From the NCBI GenBank assembly GCA_038528235.1, contig JBCBEX010000014.1, forward strand, positions 1 through 61,699: a DNA stretch of 61,699 nucleotides, written 5' to 3'. The stretch comes from JBCBEX01 sp038528235. GTDB taxonomy: Bacteria > Bacteroidota > Rhodothermia > Rhodothermales > Rubricoccaceae. Both the position numbers and the translations under genes were made by a program. The number at the start of each line of letters is the position of its first letter. The stretch's first letter is position 1. Shown one piece after another: positions 8,011 through 16,687 of the stretch. The notes beneath the pieces are model-generated. The model was given only the letters and a program-made list of their open reading frames with translations. It was not told the DNA's origin and did not search any database.

Positions 8011-9705
8011 ATGAAACTCCTCCCCACGTTGCTCCTCGGAGCCACGCTTCTCCTCGCCACCGTACTGTTCGGGGGCTGCCAGGTCGAACGCACTGACAGC
8101 GGCGACTCCACGCCCGACAGTGACGCGCTCGTCGTCAACGGCATGACCATCGACGAGCGGCTGGCGCAGTACACGCCCGTGCGCCTCACCGCCGACCTCG
8201 ATCACCTCACCGACAACCAGCGCGAGGTGGTGCGCCTGCTCATCCAGGCGGGCGAGGCGATGGACGAGGTCTTCTGGCAGCAGGCCTACGGCGACCGCGA
8301 CGCCCTGATGGCCGCGCTCGACACGCTCCCGCAAGGGGAGGCGTTCAAGCGCTTCGCCGCGATCAACTACGGCCCCTACGACCGCCTCAACGGCAACGAG
8401 GCCTTCGCGCCCGGCTTCGACGCCAAGCCCGCTGGGGCGCAGTTCTACCCGGCCGATCTCACCACGGCGCAGTTCGACGCGGCCGTGGGCGAGAACCCGG
8501 CGCTGGCGAGCCTCTACACGCTCGTCCGCCGCGCCGACGATGGGACGCTGACGGCCGTGCCCTACCACGAGGCCTTCGCTGATGCCCATGCGCGCGCCGC
8601 CGACCTCCTCGCCGAGGCCGCGCCGCTCGCCGAGAACGAGGGCTTCCAGCGCTACCTCACGCTCCGCGCCCAGGCTCTCCGCACCGACGACTACCAGCCC
8701 TCCGACCTCGCCTGGATGGACCTCGCCGACAACGACCTCGACGTCGTCATCGGCCCGATCGAGACGTACGAGGACCAACTCAACGGCTTTAAGGCGGCGC
8801 ACTCAGCCTACGTGCTCCTCAAGGACCGCGCGTGGAGCGCGCGCCTCGCCCGCTACGCCGAACTGCTGCCCGGCCTCCAGGAAGGCCTCCCCGTGCCCGA
8901 CGCCTACAAGCAAGACCCCGTTGGCTCCGACGCCGACCTCGGGGCCTACGACGTGCTCTACTACGCGGGCGACTCCAACGCTGGGTCGAAGACCATCGCC
9001 ATCAACCTGCCCAACGACGAGGAGGTGCAGCAGCAGAAAGGCTCGCGGCGGCTCCAACTCAAGAACGCCATGCGGGCCAAGTTCGACGAGATCCTCGTCC
9101 CCATCGCGGGCGAACTCATCGACGCCGAGCAGCGCGCGAACGTGACCTTCGACGCGTTCTTCGCCAACACGATGTTCCACGAGGTGGCGCATGGCCTCGG
9201 CATCAAGAACACGCTCGACGGCGCGGGCACGGTCCGCGAGTCACTACGCGACCAGGCGAGCGCGCTCGAAGAGGGCAAGGCCGACGTGCTCGGGCTCTAC
9301 ATGATCACGCAGCTCGCCGCCCAGGGCGAGTACGACACCGTGCTGGAGGAGAACTTCACCACGTTCGTGGCCTCCGTCTTCCGCTCGATCCGCTTCGGCA
9401 GCGCGAGCGCGCACGGCCGCGCCAATCTACTCCGCTTCAACTACTTCGTCGAGAACGGCGCCATCGAGCGTCAGGACGACGGCACCTACCGCGTGGACTA
9501 CGACGCCATCACCGACGTCTCGAATGCCCTCAGCGAGCGCATCCTCACCTTCCAGGGCGACGGCGACTACGAGGGTGTCGTCAGCTTCGTGGAGGAGTAC
9601 GGCCAGGTCGGCGACCAACTCCAGGCCGACCTCGACCGTCTCTCCGCTGTCGGCATCCCCGTGGACGTGACATTTGAGCAAGGTCCGAGCGTGCTGGGGC
9701 TGTAG
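8011..9705 (+). CDS. M49-like zinc peptidase (dipeptidyl peptidase III-like) lipoprotein
   Basis: A 564-residue lipoprotein (signal peptide with lipobox LFGGC near residue 24). The zinc site appears as TMFHEVAHGLGIKNTL followed about 24 residues later by ALEEGKADVLGLYM. This is the order of M49 dipeptidyl peptidase III enzymes, where a histidine-rich helix is followed by EExRAD. Classic M49 enzymes have a hexapeptide HExxGH, whereas this one has pentapeptide HEVAH; pentapeptide M49 variants are known. It is probably anchored in the periplasm or outer membrane and trims oligopeptides. It is monocistronic: a divergent intergenic region lies upstream and a strong terminator follows. Confidence 0.82.
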   Translation: MKLLPTLLLGATLLLATVLFGGCQVERTDSGDSTPDSDALVVNGMTIDERLAQYTPVRLTADLDHLTDNQREVVRLLIQAGEAMDEVFWQQAYGDRDALMAALDTLPQGEAFKRFAAINYGPYDRLNGNEAFAPGFDAKPAGAQFYPADLTTAQFDAAVGENPALASLYTLVRRADDGTLTAVPYHEAFADAHARAADLLAEAAPLAENEGFQRYLTLRAQALRTDDYQPSDLAWMDLADNDLDVVIGPIETYEDQLNGFKAAHSAYVLLKDRAWSARLARYAELLPGLQEGLPVPDAYKQDPVGSDADLGAYDVLYYAGDSNAGSKTIAINLPNDEEVQQQKGSRRLQLKNAMRAKFDEILVPIAGELIDAEQRANVTFDAFFANTMFHEVAHGLGIKNTLDGAGTVRESLRDQASALEEGKADVLGLYMITQLAAQGEYDTVLEENFTTFVASVFRSIRFGSASAHGRANLLRFNYFVENGAIERQDDGTYRVDYDAITDVSNALSERILTFQGDGDYEGVVSFVEEYGQVGDQLQADLDRLSAVGIPVDVTFEQGPSVLGL

Positions 9706-9731
9706 CGCTCGGGTCTAGTCGGAGCCAATAG

Positions 9732-9763
9732 GGGGCTACCTGCCGGGTAGCCCCTTTTCTTTT
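9732..9763 (+). terminator. Rho-independent terminator after the M49-like gene
   Basis: Perfect 9 bp stem GGGGCTACC (9732-9740), loop TGCCG, GGTAGCCCC (9746-9754), followed directly by TTTTCTTTT. It is placed 26 bp after the peptidase stop. Confidence 0.9.
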
Positions 9764-9833
9764 GGACGTTTGGAGTTGTGCAGACAAGCACATAGCATGT
9801 AGGAGCGCTTCTTTTTCGTTGGCAACCCCTCCA

Positions 9834-12710
9834 ATGCGATCCCTTATACTTTGGCTTCTTCTGCTTTTTGCACCGGTTAGTGCCGCCCAACCCGTCCTGA
9901 GAGTCACTGACGATGCTGTACGGGTGCAACCCGTTGCGCTTGATATTTCCGCTGCGTCCGGACGTGGAGATGTGGCTTGGAGCCTAACCTTTGATGTGCC
10001 CAACACAGCGGGACGCGTTCAGGCAGGGGCTACAGCCTCGGCTCCCAGCGGGGATGTCTGTGTCCTTGCGAGTGAGACGCTTGGTGCCACATCAAGTGGT
10101 CCCGTCCTGACGCGGCTCGGCAAAGACGGAAGCAAGCTGTGGTCTCATCCCTTGCTGATGAAGATGCCACGTTCCACTGAGTTGATCGAGGTGGCCGCTT
10201 CCAATACCGCGTGTACAGCCCTCGTGCGGCCTGCACGGCTTCCGCGTAGTGAGGTACTTGTCATCCGCACAGAAGAGCGTGGAGTCACATGGACTAACAG
10301 CATTACGTTCCCAGATCCTGACCGATACCCAGGACGCGCGTTCATCGGTGTGAGTGGGGACGAGCGGGTCTGGGTCGCGTTAGGCGGCGGAAGCCGCTTT
10401 GCTAGAGCCGAAATTTTGTTTATCCAATACGATGCTCCCGGGAACGAGGTAGATCGCAGAGCTGCTTACATCGACAGCCAAGGCGCAAATCGCCTGTCGG
10501 GATTTTCTGTCCGGCCCGACGGTCGCGCCGTAGCGATGACTGATCAGGGGCAAGTCATCACGTTAGATCCTGCCGGTATCCTCACAGTTTCCCCGCGAGA
10601 CGAAGAGTTTGACGCGCATGCGTTCACGACCGATGAGGAGGCCGCAACGCTGATAGGGATACGTGACCGTCAGGTCATCGCAAGGAGGATTCGGTACAAC
10701 GGCTCGACCGCATGGACAAGCGTAGTCGAAGAGTTCCCAGAGGGCTTGCAGCAAAACTTCCAGTTCACGGCGGCCCAGACCTCGTCGGACATTTATGTGG
10801 GGTGGCGACTGACAACAACCGAGGTGAGAGATCGGCGTCCGCTCGTGGCACGCCTATCTATCTCCAGAGGCGCGCGAGCCTGGGTGACCATGCTTCCCGA
10901 AACGATTGATCTCGGAGCGGAAATCGACCAGCTCGTTGCAGACGAAAACGGCGTAACAGCATGGCTGAATGATCGCGCCTACCCGTTTGATGGACTCCGT
11001 AGCGCTCTCGTCGCATTCGATCCTGCAGGGGCACATCGGTGGACGCTGCCCTTGGATGATCGGGTGATTTTTGGGGAGTACGGTATGCCTGGTCCGAGTG
11101 CTCTTGTGTCTTGTGGCGAGAGCACAGTGTGTCTCCTCACGCAGCAATTCGGAGTCGACCAATACCTTTCGTCCGAAGCTTGGACCGTTGAGGCGTATGA
11201 TCCCGACGGCGCAACGCAGTGGAAGCATACTGGGAGAGGAGCACCCGCCACGGCTTACGAGCTTCACCAGAGTGCACTTGCAGACGACGGAAGCCTCTAT
11301 CTGCTTGGAAGCCTCCAAACTGAGAGTGCCACACGTGATCTACTTGTGGCGCGCGTGCTACCACAGGGAGAGGTAGCCTGGTCGCTGACGCTCAGCACGG
11401 ACGGGGACGGGTCACATGGTGATTACAGTGAATGGAGTCGAATTGGGTCGATCGGCATCGCAGACAATGGCGATCTCCTGGTTGCTAGCACAATTTGGCC
11501 AGTAGAAGCGCCGTCACGTGCCTTGGTTGCTCGATTGACCTCATCCGGAGTCGTCAAGTGGGCAAGCCTGCTTGAGGGCGGTACGTTCTTCGGAGCCAGC
11601 GCTCGTGGGGTTGCTGACGACGGAGAAAGCGGTGCGGTAGTAGCTGGGAACGCCTCTATCTACCGTCTGGATGAAGCTGGGTCCCTTGACTGGGCAACGC
11701 CAGTCCCAGGTCCCAACCCACGAGTGCTTGGGTTTCACCAAGTGCCCGGAGGTTATGCGGTCGTGAGTACGGCTGCGGAGAGCGGAGTATTTGGACTAAA
11801 AGATGCCCGGTTCAGCATGAGCGGTACTCTGTTAAGCAGCACCCCTGCAGCGAGACCGAGCGACTCGTGCGGTACCCCCCATCCTCTATTTGAGGTTGAC
11901 TCGGGAGTTGACAGGTGGGGAACCGTGTACGCGAGTGGCTTTTTCTTCGGGGGCGCGTGCTCGAAGGCATCCGTGGTGCGGTTCTTTCCCGATGGCACAT
12001 CCGATGTGCTTCAGGCGCCTTCTGAAGAGGGCGTCGAGATCAACGCCATGGATGTTGGGTCGGACGGGCGCTTGGCTGTGACCTACGATGGCAAGTACAA
12101 TTTTGCGGAAGAGGACGGAGTGGTCTGGTTTGGTGACGACGGCACCCAATCGCGAGCGGACCTCGCTGATCTAGTCGCTCAGGCCACAGCCGTAGGCCCC
12201 GGGGAGGGTACGCTGACGGTGGGCAATGCGCTTGAAACAGAAGAGCCGGTCTCCGTCGCGTATCTCGCGGAGGGAGATCTCCTCACGACGATACTTCCAA
12301 ACCTCCAGGGCATGCCGACCACTCCCACACGGGTCGAAGTGTCGGAGAATGGAATCGGCTATGTGTCCGCCATGGCCGGGGGATTCGGGGTCCAAACGTT
12401 TGGCATCATTCGACTGGACAACGCGCTTCCCGTGGCGACCTCGCAGGACGAGCCATCGTCTACCATGCCGCTTCTGGCGAGGCACGGCCCCAACCCGCTC
12501 CGAGCCAACACGCCCCTACGCCTCACGCTCGGCGAACCCGTCGACCTCGCGCTCTACGACCTCCTCGGACGCCGCGTGGCCGCCTGGGACGCCGTGCCGC
12601 CGGGCGACTTCGAGGCGACGCTGCCCACACGGCTGGCGGCAGGGCTCTACGTACTCCGTGCTGAGGGCGAGGACGCCGCCGCGACGCTACGCGTAACGAT
12701 ACTGCGGTGA
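9834..12710 (+). CDS. Large secreted protein with T9SS C-terminal sorting domain
   Basis: The start was set at the ATG at 9834, which opens a signal peptide (MRSLILWLLLLFAPVSAAQP); the frame runs 24 codons further upstream. The product is about 958 residues. The body has repeating WSL/W-type beta-strand units (VAWSLTFDV, RHQ-free; AWTSVVEEF, HRWTLPLDD, VAWSLTLST, VKWASLLEG) suggesting a beta-propeller (PQQ/delta-60-like) fold. The last 75 residues form a Por-secretion tail: HGPNPLRANTPLRL, LALYDLLGRRVAAWD, LAAGLYVLRAEGE. It would cross the outer membrane by type IX secretion. Base use in the body (to about 12470) is visibly lower in GC than the tail and the neighbours. No enzymatic motif was recognised. 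Confidence 0.85.
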   Translation: MRSLILWLLLLFAPVSAAQPVLRVTDDAVRVQPVALDISAASGRGDVAWSLTFDVPNTAGRVQAGATASAPSGDVCVLASETLGATSSGPVLTRLGKDGSKLWSHPLLMKMPRSTELIEVAASNTACTALVRPARLPRSEVLVIRTEERGVTWTNSITFPDPDRYPGRAFIGVSGDERVWVALGGGSRFARAEILFIQYDAPGNEVDRRAAYIDSQGANRLSGFSVRPDGRAVAMTDQGQVITLDPAGILTVSPRDEEFDAHAFTTDEEAATLIGIRDRQVIARRIRYNGSTAWTSVVEEFPEGLQQNFQFTAAQTSSDIYVGWRLTTTEVRDRRPLVARLSISRGARAWVTMLPETIDLGAEIDQLVADENGVTAWLNDRAYPFDGLRSALVAFDPAGAHRWTLPLDDRVIFGEYGMPGPSALVSCGESTVCLLTQQFGVDQYLSSEAWTVEAYDPDGATQWKHTGRGAPATAYELHQSALADDGSLYLLGSLQTESATRDLLVARVLPQGEVAWSLTLSTDGDGSHGDYSEWSRIGSIGIADNGDLLVASTIWPVEAPSRALVARLTSSGVVKWASLLEGGTFFGASARGVADDGESGAVVAGNASIYRLDEAGSLDWATPVPGPNPRVLGFHQVPGGYAVVSTAAESGVFGLKDARFSMSGTLLSSTPAARPSDSCGTPHPLFEVDSGVDRWGTVYASGFFFGGACSKASVVRFFPDGTSDVLQAPSEEGVEINAMDVGSDGRLAVTYDGKYNFAEEDGVVWFGDDGTQSRADLADLVAQATAVGPGEGTLTVGNALETEEPVSVAYLAEGDLLTTILPNLQGMPTTPTRVEVSENGIGYVSAMAGGFGVQTFGIIRLDNALPVATSQDEPSSTMPLLARHGPNPLRANTPLRLTLGEPVDLALYDLLGRRVAAWDAVPPGDFEATLPTRLAAGLYVLRAEGEDAAATLRVTILR

Positions 12711-12723
12711 CGATACTTCAGTG
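12696..12723 (+). repeat. Tandem 14 bp imperfect duplication at a gene 3' end
   Basis: ACGATACTGCGGTG (12696-12709) is followed immediately by ACGATACTTCAGTG (12710-12723), with two differences. The stop codon of the upstream gene lies at the junction, and a second TGA occurs at the matching place of the second unit. Confidence 0.7.
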
Positions 12724-12830
12724 AGGACGCAGGCCGAGGATACACGGGACATGTCGATGTGAGCTTGGCGTGAGGCGCGGCGCGTTGGTAGGCTGTACCC
12801 TTACCGTGTCCTTCCGCGTCTGTCTCCACT

Positions 12831-13565
12831 ATGTCCACGCCTGCTTCCATCCTCGTCGTTGAAGACGACCCCGATATCGCCGAGTTGCTGCAGATCCACC
12901 TCGGCGACCTCGGCTACGACGTCACGCACCGCGCCGATGGCAACGCCGGGCTGGCCGCCGCGCGTACCGGCCGCCACGCGCTCGTGCTGCTCGACCTCAT
13001 GCTGCCCGGCCTCGACGGCATGGAGGTCTGCAAGCGCATCCGGCAGACCGACCCGCACCTGCCCATCCTCATGCTCACGGCCAAGTCCGAGGAACTCGAC
13101 AAGGTGCTCGGCCTCGAACTCGGCGCGGACGACTACCTCACGAAGCCGTTCAGCGTCCGCGAACTGCTCGCGCGCGTGAAGGCGCTCTTCCGCCGCATCG
13201 ACGTGGACCAACGCGCGGCCGAAGCCGAGGAAGCGGCCCCGACGCGCCTGCGCTACGGCGCGCTCGCCATCGACCCCGTGAAGCGCCGCGCTACGCTCGA
13301 CGAGGAGCCGCTCGACCTCACGGCGAAGGAATGGGAGCTGCTGCTGCTCTTCGGGCAGAACCCCGGCCGCGTCTACAGCCGACAGGAGCTCCTCGACCTC
13401 GTGTGGGGCTACCAGTACGACGGCTACAGCCACACCGTCAACTCGCACATCAACCGCCTGCGTGGCAAGATCGAAGCCGACCCGTCGAACCCGCAGTTCA
13501 TCCGCACGCTGCGCGGGCTAGGCTATCGGTTTGCCGAGACTGAGGAGGTGAGGCAGGAACGATGA
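12831..13565 (+). CDS. OmpR/PhoB-family response regulator
   Basis: 244 residues. The receiver domain (about 7-120) has the acidic pocket VVEDDPD, phospho-acceptor Asp55 in LLDLMLPGLDG, the Thr of MLTAKSEELD and the Lys of DDYLTKPFS. The C-terminal winged helix (about 145-240) reads LRYGALAIDPVKRRATLDEE, ELLLLFGQNPGRVYSRQELL and HTVNSHINRLRGKIE, as in OmpR/PhoB. It controls transcription after phosphorylation, most likely by the HAMP histidine kinase 161 bp downstream on the same strand. A palindromic repeat separates the two genes. Regulated genes are unknown. Confidence 0.95.
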   Translation: MSTPASILVVEDDPDIAELLQIHLGDLGYDVTHRADGNAGLAAARTGRHALVLLDLMLPGLDGMEVCKRIRQTDPHLPILMLTAKSEELDKVLGLELGADDYLTKPFSVRELLARVKALFRRIDVDQRAAEAEEAAPTRLRYGALAIDPVKRRATLDEEPLDLTAKEWELLLLFGQNPGRVYSRQELLDLVWGYQYDGYSHTVNSHINRLRGKIEADPSNPQFIRTLRGLGYRFAETEEVRQER

Positions 13566-13602
13566 CGGAGCTTCGTGCCGACACGCCTCTTCCTAAGAAG
13601 TT

Positions 13603-13706
13603 CTCCCCCTGGTCAGGGGGAGACAGAGGGGGTTGTCTGTCGTGGCTCTCGACATCCTTCGAGGCGAGCCATTCGACCACCCCCAACCCCTCCTGTCCAG
13701 GAGGGG
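13603..13706. repeat. Palindromic element, family B, between regulator and kinase genes
   Basis: Two hairpins with C-rich stems lie at the ends: CTCCCCCT (13603-13610)/AGGGGGAG (13615-13622), loop GGTC, and CCCCTCCT (13687-13694)/AGGAGGGG (13699-13706), loop GTCC. The segments between them (GGGGGTTGTCTGTCG and CGACCACCCCCAACCCC) are themselves roughly complementary, so the whole 104 bp unit can fold as one cruciform. This is typical of REP-like intergenic repeats. It fills most of the gap between the response-regulator and kinase genes. Confidence 0.75.
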
Positions 13707-13726
13707 AGCTGTAGCACCTCGCTCTC

Positions 13727-15238
13727 ATGCGCTCCTTCAACACCCGTCTCTCGCTCCTCTTTCTCGCGCTCGTGCTCGTGCTCACGGCGGCGCTCGGCGC
13801 GGTCGGGCTGCGCACCGCCGTGGCCGTCACCGAGGAGACCGAGCAGCGCCTCAACCGCACGCTGGCGGCGGACCTCGCGGTGCAGTTCCAGCCCTACCTC
13901 CACGACGCCATCGACCACGACGCCATCGAGGAGAAGATCGCCTACCTGGTAGGCATCAACCCGCGCATCGACCTCTACCTGCTCGGCGGCGACGGGATGA
14001 TCAAGGCGGGCTACGTCCACACCGACGCCGACGCCGCGCCCACGATGCAGTTCGTAGAGACGGCCCCGCTCGACGCCTTCATGGCCGGAGCCGCCGCGCC
14101 GATCCGCAACGCGGACCCGCTCGACCCGGACCGGCGGGTGCCGTTCTCCGTCGCGCCGGTGTCGATCATGGGTGAGCAGGGGTGCTACCTCTACGTTGTG
14201 CTCGGCGGGCAGCGCTATGAGTCCGTCGCCGGGCTGGTCGCCGGGAGTGGCATTGCGCGGGCGGCGCTCGGCGGCATCGGGCTGGTGCTGCTCGCGACGC
14301 TGCTCGTGGGCCTGCTCGCGTTCGCGTTCCTCACGCGGCCCTTGCGTCGGATGGAAGACACCGTCGCGGCCTTTGCGGGCGGTCACCTCGACCGTCGCCT
14401 TCGTACCGACGCACCTAGTCTGACGCAGCGCACGGACGAACTCGGCGCGCTCGCACGAGCGTTTGACCAGCAGGCGGACACGCTCGTCGCCAACCTCGAC
14501 GAGCTCAGCCGCACGGACCAGCTGCGCCGCGACCTCGTGGCAAACATCTCGCACGACCTGCGCAGCCCGCTCGCGTCCGTGCAGGGCTACCTGGAGACGA
14601 TTCGCCTCAAGCTCGGCACCGCCGACGAAGCGACGCTGTCACGCTACCTCGACACGGCGCTGCGCAACACGTCACGCCTGAACCGCCTCGTGGCACAGCT
14701 CTTCGAGCTCTCGAAGCTCGACGCGCAGCAGGTGCAGCCGCACCCCGAGCCGTTCGCGATGACCGACCTCGTGCAGGACGTGGCCATGCAGATCGCGCCC
14801 CGTGCCGAAGCGGCTGGGATCACGCTCGAAACCGACCTCCCCGATGCCGCGCCAATGACGCACGCCGACATCGGCCTGGTCGAGCGTGCGCTCGTGAACC
14901 TCCTCGACAACGCGCTTCAGCACACACCCACGGGCGGCACGGTCCGGCTCGTTGCGGAGACGGAGGCCGATGGCGTGCGTGTGCGCGTCTCGGACACCGG
15001 CGCTGGCATCCCGGCGGCGGACCTGCCGCACATCTTCGAGCGCTTCTATCGCGCTGAGAAGGCTCGCACCACCAACGGCGACCTCTCGAAGACGGGTGCG
15101 GGTCTCGGCCTCGCGATCACGAAGAAGCTCGTCGAGTTGCACGGCGGCACGCTCTCCGTTCAGAGCGCCGTCAACCGCGGGACGACGTTCAGCTTCCTGC
15201 TCCCCGCCTGGCGCACGGAGCGGCTCGCGGTGGGATAA
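13727..15238 (+). CDS. Membrane sensor histidine kinase (HAMP, HisKA, HATPase_c)
   Basis: 503 residues. TM1 (LSLLFLALVLVLTAALGAVG, about 7-28), a periplasmic sensor of about 145 residues, TM2 (IGLVLLATLLVGLLAFAF, about 185-203), HAMP (TRPLRRMEDTVAAFAGGHLD), and a dimerisation/phospho-acceptor helix with the catalytic His in LVANISHDLRSPLASVQGYL. The ATPase domain has N box LVNLLDNALQHTP, G1 DTGAGIP, F box FERFYRAEKA and G2 GAGLGLAITKKLVELHGG. All catalytic boxes are intact. It is the expected partner of the OmpR-type regulator upstream. The signal is unknown; the periplasmic domain contains one cysteine (EQGCYLYVVLGG). Confidence 0.95.
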   Translation: MRSFNTRLSLLFLALVLVLTAALGAVGLRTAVAVTEETEQRLNRTLAADLAVQFQPYLHDAIDHDAIEEKIAYLVGINPRIDLYLLGGDGMIKAGYVHTDADAAPTMQFVETAPLDAFMAGAAAPIRNADPLDPDRRVPFSVAPVSIMGEQGCYLYVVLGGQRYESVAGLVAGSGIARAALGGIGLVLLATLLVGLLAFAFLTRPLRRMEDTVAAFAGGHLDRRLRTDAPSLTQRTDELGALARAFDQQADTLVANLDELSRTDQLRRDLVANISHDLRSPLASVQGYLETIRLKLGTADEATLSRYLDTALRNTSRLNRLVAQLFELSKLDAQQVQPHPEPFAMTDLVQDVAMQIAPRAEAAGITLETDLPDAAPMTHADIGLVERALVNLLDNALQHTPTGGTVRLVAETEADGVRVRVSDTGAGIPAADLPHIFERFYRAEKARTTNGDLSKTGAGLGLAITKKLVELHGGTLSVQSAVNRGTTFSFLLPAWRTERLAVG

Positions 15239-15254
15239 CCCGCCAGCCCGCCAT

Positions 15255-15369
15255 GCTCCCCCCGCCTGACGCGCCTGGATGGCGGTTAAGCTGTCCCCCC
15301 TCACGCGTGAGGGGGACAGTCCGAGGAGCGGAGCGCGTTAGCGTGGAAACGACGCAGGACGGGGGGAGC
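15255..15369. repeat. TIR-flanked palindromic element, family A, copy 2
   Basis: 115 bp with perfect 10 bp ends GCTCCCCCCG (15255-15264) and CGGGGGGAGC (15360-15369). The central hairpin spans 15291-15319 (CTGTCCCCCC/TCAC...GTGAGGGGGACAG, with one extra C in the left arm). The conserved core TCCGAGGAGCGGAG follows, and GACGCAGGA precedes the right end. The spacer sequences differ from copy 1 although their positions are conserved. Confidence 0.9.
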
Positions 15370-15470
15370 CGCGTAAAGCTGGAAACAAGGCCATAGAGTT
15401 CGGCCTCAGGGATATCGTGCTTGCCTGTTGCCTGGCTCACGAGGGGGGGCTCCTTCGGAAACGATAGGTG

Positions 15471-15494
15471 GGTCCCCGCCTTCGCGGGGATGAC
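15471..15494. repeat. Short REP-like hairpin
   Basis: TCCCCGC (15473-15479), loop CTTC, GCGGGGA (15484-15490), followed by TGAC. It belongs to the widespread class of short intergenic GC hairpins with a TTCG/CTTC-type loop. Only one copy is seen in the window. Confidence 0.55.
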
Positions 15495-15654
15495 ATTCAT
15501 GGAAGCGTGCCGTTCGCGCGTGAAGAGGTAAACAGCCAATAGGAGATCACCGACAGACGCTCGCCACAAACCACCTTCCCGTGACGTGGGTGTGAGATTC
15601 GGGGGCTAGCCTGGAAGCGTTCCAATCACGCTCAACCAGCAACCCCACACTCCC

Positions 15655-16557
15655 ATGTCTCGCACCCTCTTGCGCCTCGCCCTCGTGGCCGTCATTGCCG
15701 TCGGCCTCGCCGCCTGCGACTCCACCGAGAGCGACGGCCCTGGCACTACGGCTGGCACCCTCAACCTCGCCTTCTCGGGCCTCGAACCACTCGCCAACGG
15801 TTTCCACTACGAAGGCTGGGTCATGATCGACGGTGCGCCCGTCACGACCGGCAAGTTCAACGTGTCCGACACCGGCAGCCTCGTCACGCTCCAGGGGGCA
15901 GCGATCGCCGACGGCGCGTTCGAAGTGGACCGCCTCGATGACGCGGCCGCCTTCGTGCTCACCATCGAGCCTGCGGGCGACACCGACGCCGTGCCCGCCG
16001 CGACCAAGCTGATCGGCGGCGACTTCGGTGGGGCGTCTGCCGCGCTCTCGACCGCGCACCCCGCCACGCTCGGCTCCGACTTCGCGAGCGCCGCCGGGCA
16101 GTACATCATCGCCACGCCGACGAGCGCCGCGATGGACGATGAGGCCAGCGGCATCTGGTTCCTCGACGTTGCCTCGGGCGGCCCCGTGGCGGGCCTCGAC
16201 CTCCCGACGCTGCCCGAAGGCTGGGCCTACGAAGGCTGGGTCGTCCTGAACGGCAGCCCGCTCTCGACGGGCACGTTTCTCGACGCCGCGATGGCCGACG
16301 CGGATGCGCCGTTCAGCGGCGCGCAGCCCGGCCCGCCGTTCCCCGGCGAGGACTTCCTGACCAACGCCCCGGCTGGCCAGGCCTTTCCGACTGACCTCGC
16401 CGGTGCGACCGTCGTGATCTCGGTGGAGCCGAGCCCCGACGACAGCCCTGCGCCGTTCGCCGCGAAGCCGCTCCTGGGCACGGTCGCCATGCCAGCTGCT
16501 GCGGGTGCGCTCGGGCAGAACCTCGGCAGCCTGCCGACCGGCACGGCCCGCCGCTAA
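15655..16557 (+). CDS. Lipoprotein with two RskA-like domains
   Basis: A 300-residue lipoprotein (signal peptide VIAVGLAACDS, lipidated Cys near residue 19). The mature part contains two tandem copies of a domain recognised by FHYEGWVMIDGAPVTTGKF (about 50-68) and WAYEGWVVLNGSPLSTGTF (about 190-208). Each is followed by a strand carrying LTIEP or ISVEP and an AATKLIGG/AKPLLG turn. This pattern resembles the periplasmic domain of anti-sigma-K factors (RskA; YQLWLI..GxPxxAGTF). No membrane anchor or sigma-binding part is present, so it is not itself an anti-sigma factor. Function unknown; a strong convergent hairpin follows. Confidence 0.7.
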   Translation: MSRTLLRLALVAVIAVGLAACDSTESDGPGTTAGTLNLAFSGLEPLANGFHYEGWVMIDGAPVTTGKFNVSDTGSLVTLQGAAIADGAFEVDRLDDAAAFVLTIEPAGDTDAVPAATKLIGGDFGGASAALSTAHPATLGSDFASAAGQYIIATPTSAAMDDEASGIWFLDVASGGPVAGLDLPTLPEGWAYEGWVVLNGSPLSTGTFLDAAMADADAPFSGAQPGPPFPGEDFLTNAPAGQAFPTDLAGATVVISVEPSPDDSPAPFAAKPLLGTVAMPAAAGALGQNLGSLPTGTARR

Positions 16558-16615
16558 GCGGTATGGACGTTTGAAGGTGTGTAGGTGTGGAGGTACCTAC
16601 CACACCTCACCCTTC

Positions 16616-16654
16616 GCGAAGCCGAGCAGCGTTTTCCATGCTGCTCGGCTTCGC
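16616..16654. terminator. Bidirectional hairpin terminator between convergent genes
   Basis: Perfect 15 bp stem GCGAAGCCGAGCAGC (16616-16630), loop GTTTTCCAT, GCTGCTCGGCTTCGC (16640-16654). It sits between two convergent stop codons. There is no long T run on either side, so it is an imperfect intrinsic terminator. Confidence 0.7.
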
Positions 16655-16687
16655 ACGTTCGTACGTCCACACGTGCAAACCTGCACA

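Larger units (their letters stand above)
15239..15654. other. 416 bp intergenic region made mainly of repeats
   Basis: The region holds the family A element (15255-15369), a short GC-rich hairpin repeat (15471-15494) and about 150 bp of unique sequence before the next gene. No ORF with coding-like composition was seen. The promoter of the downstream lipoprotein gene must lie in the last 150 bp, but no convincing promoter motif was recognised. Confidence 0.7.
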
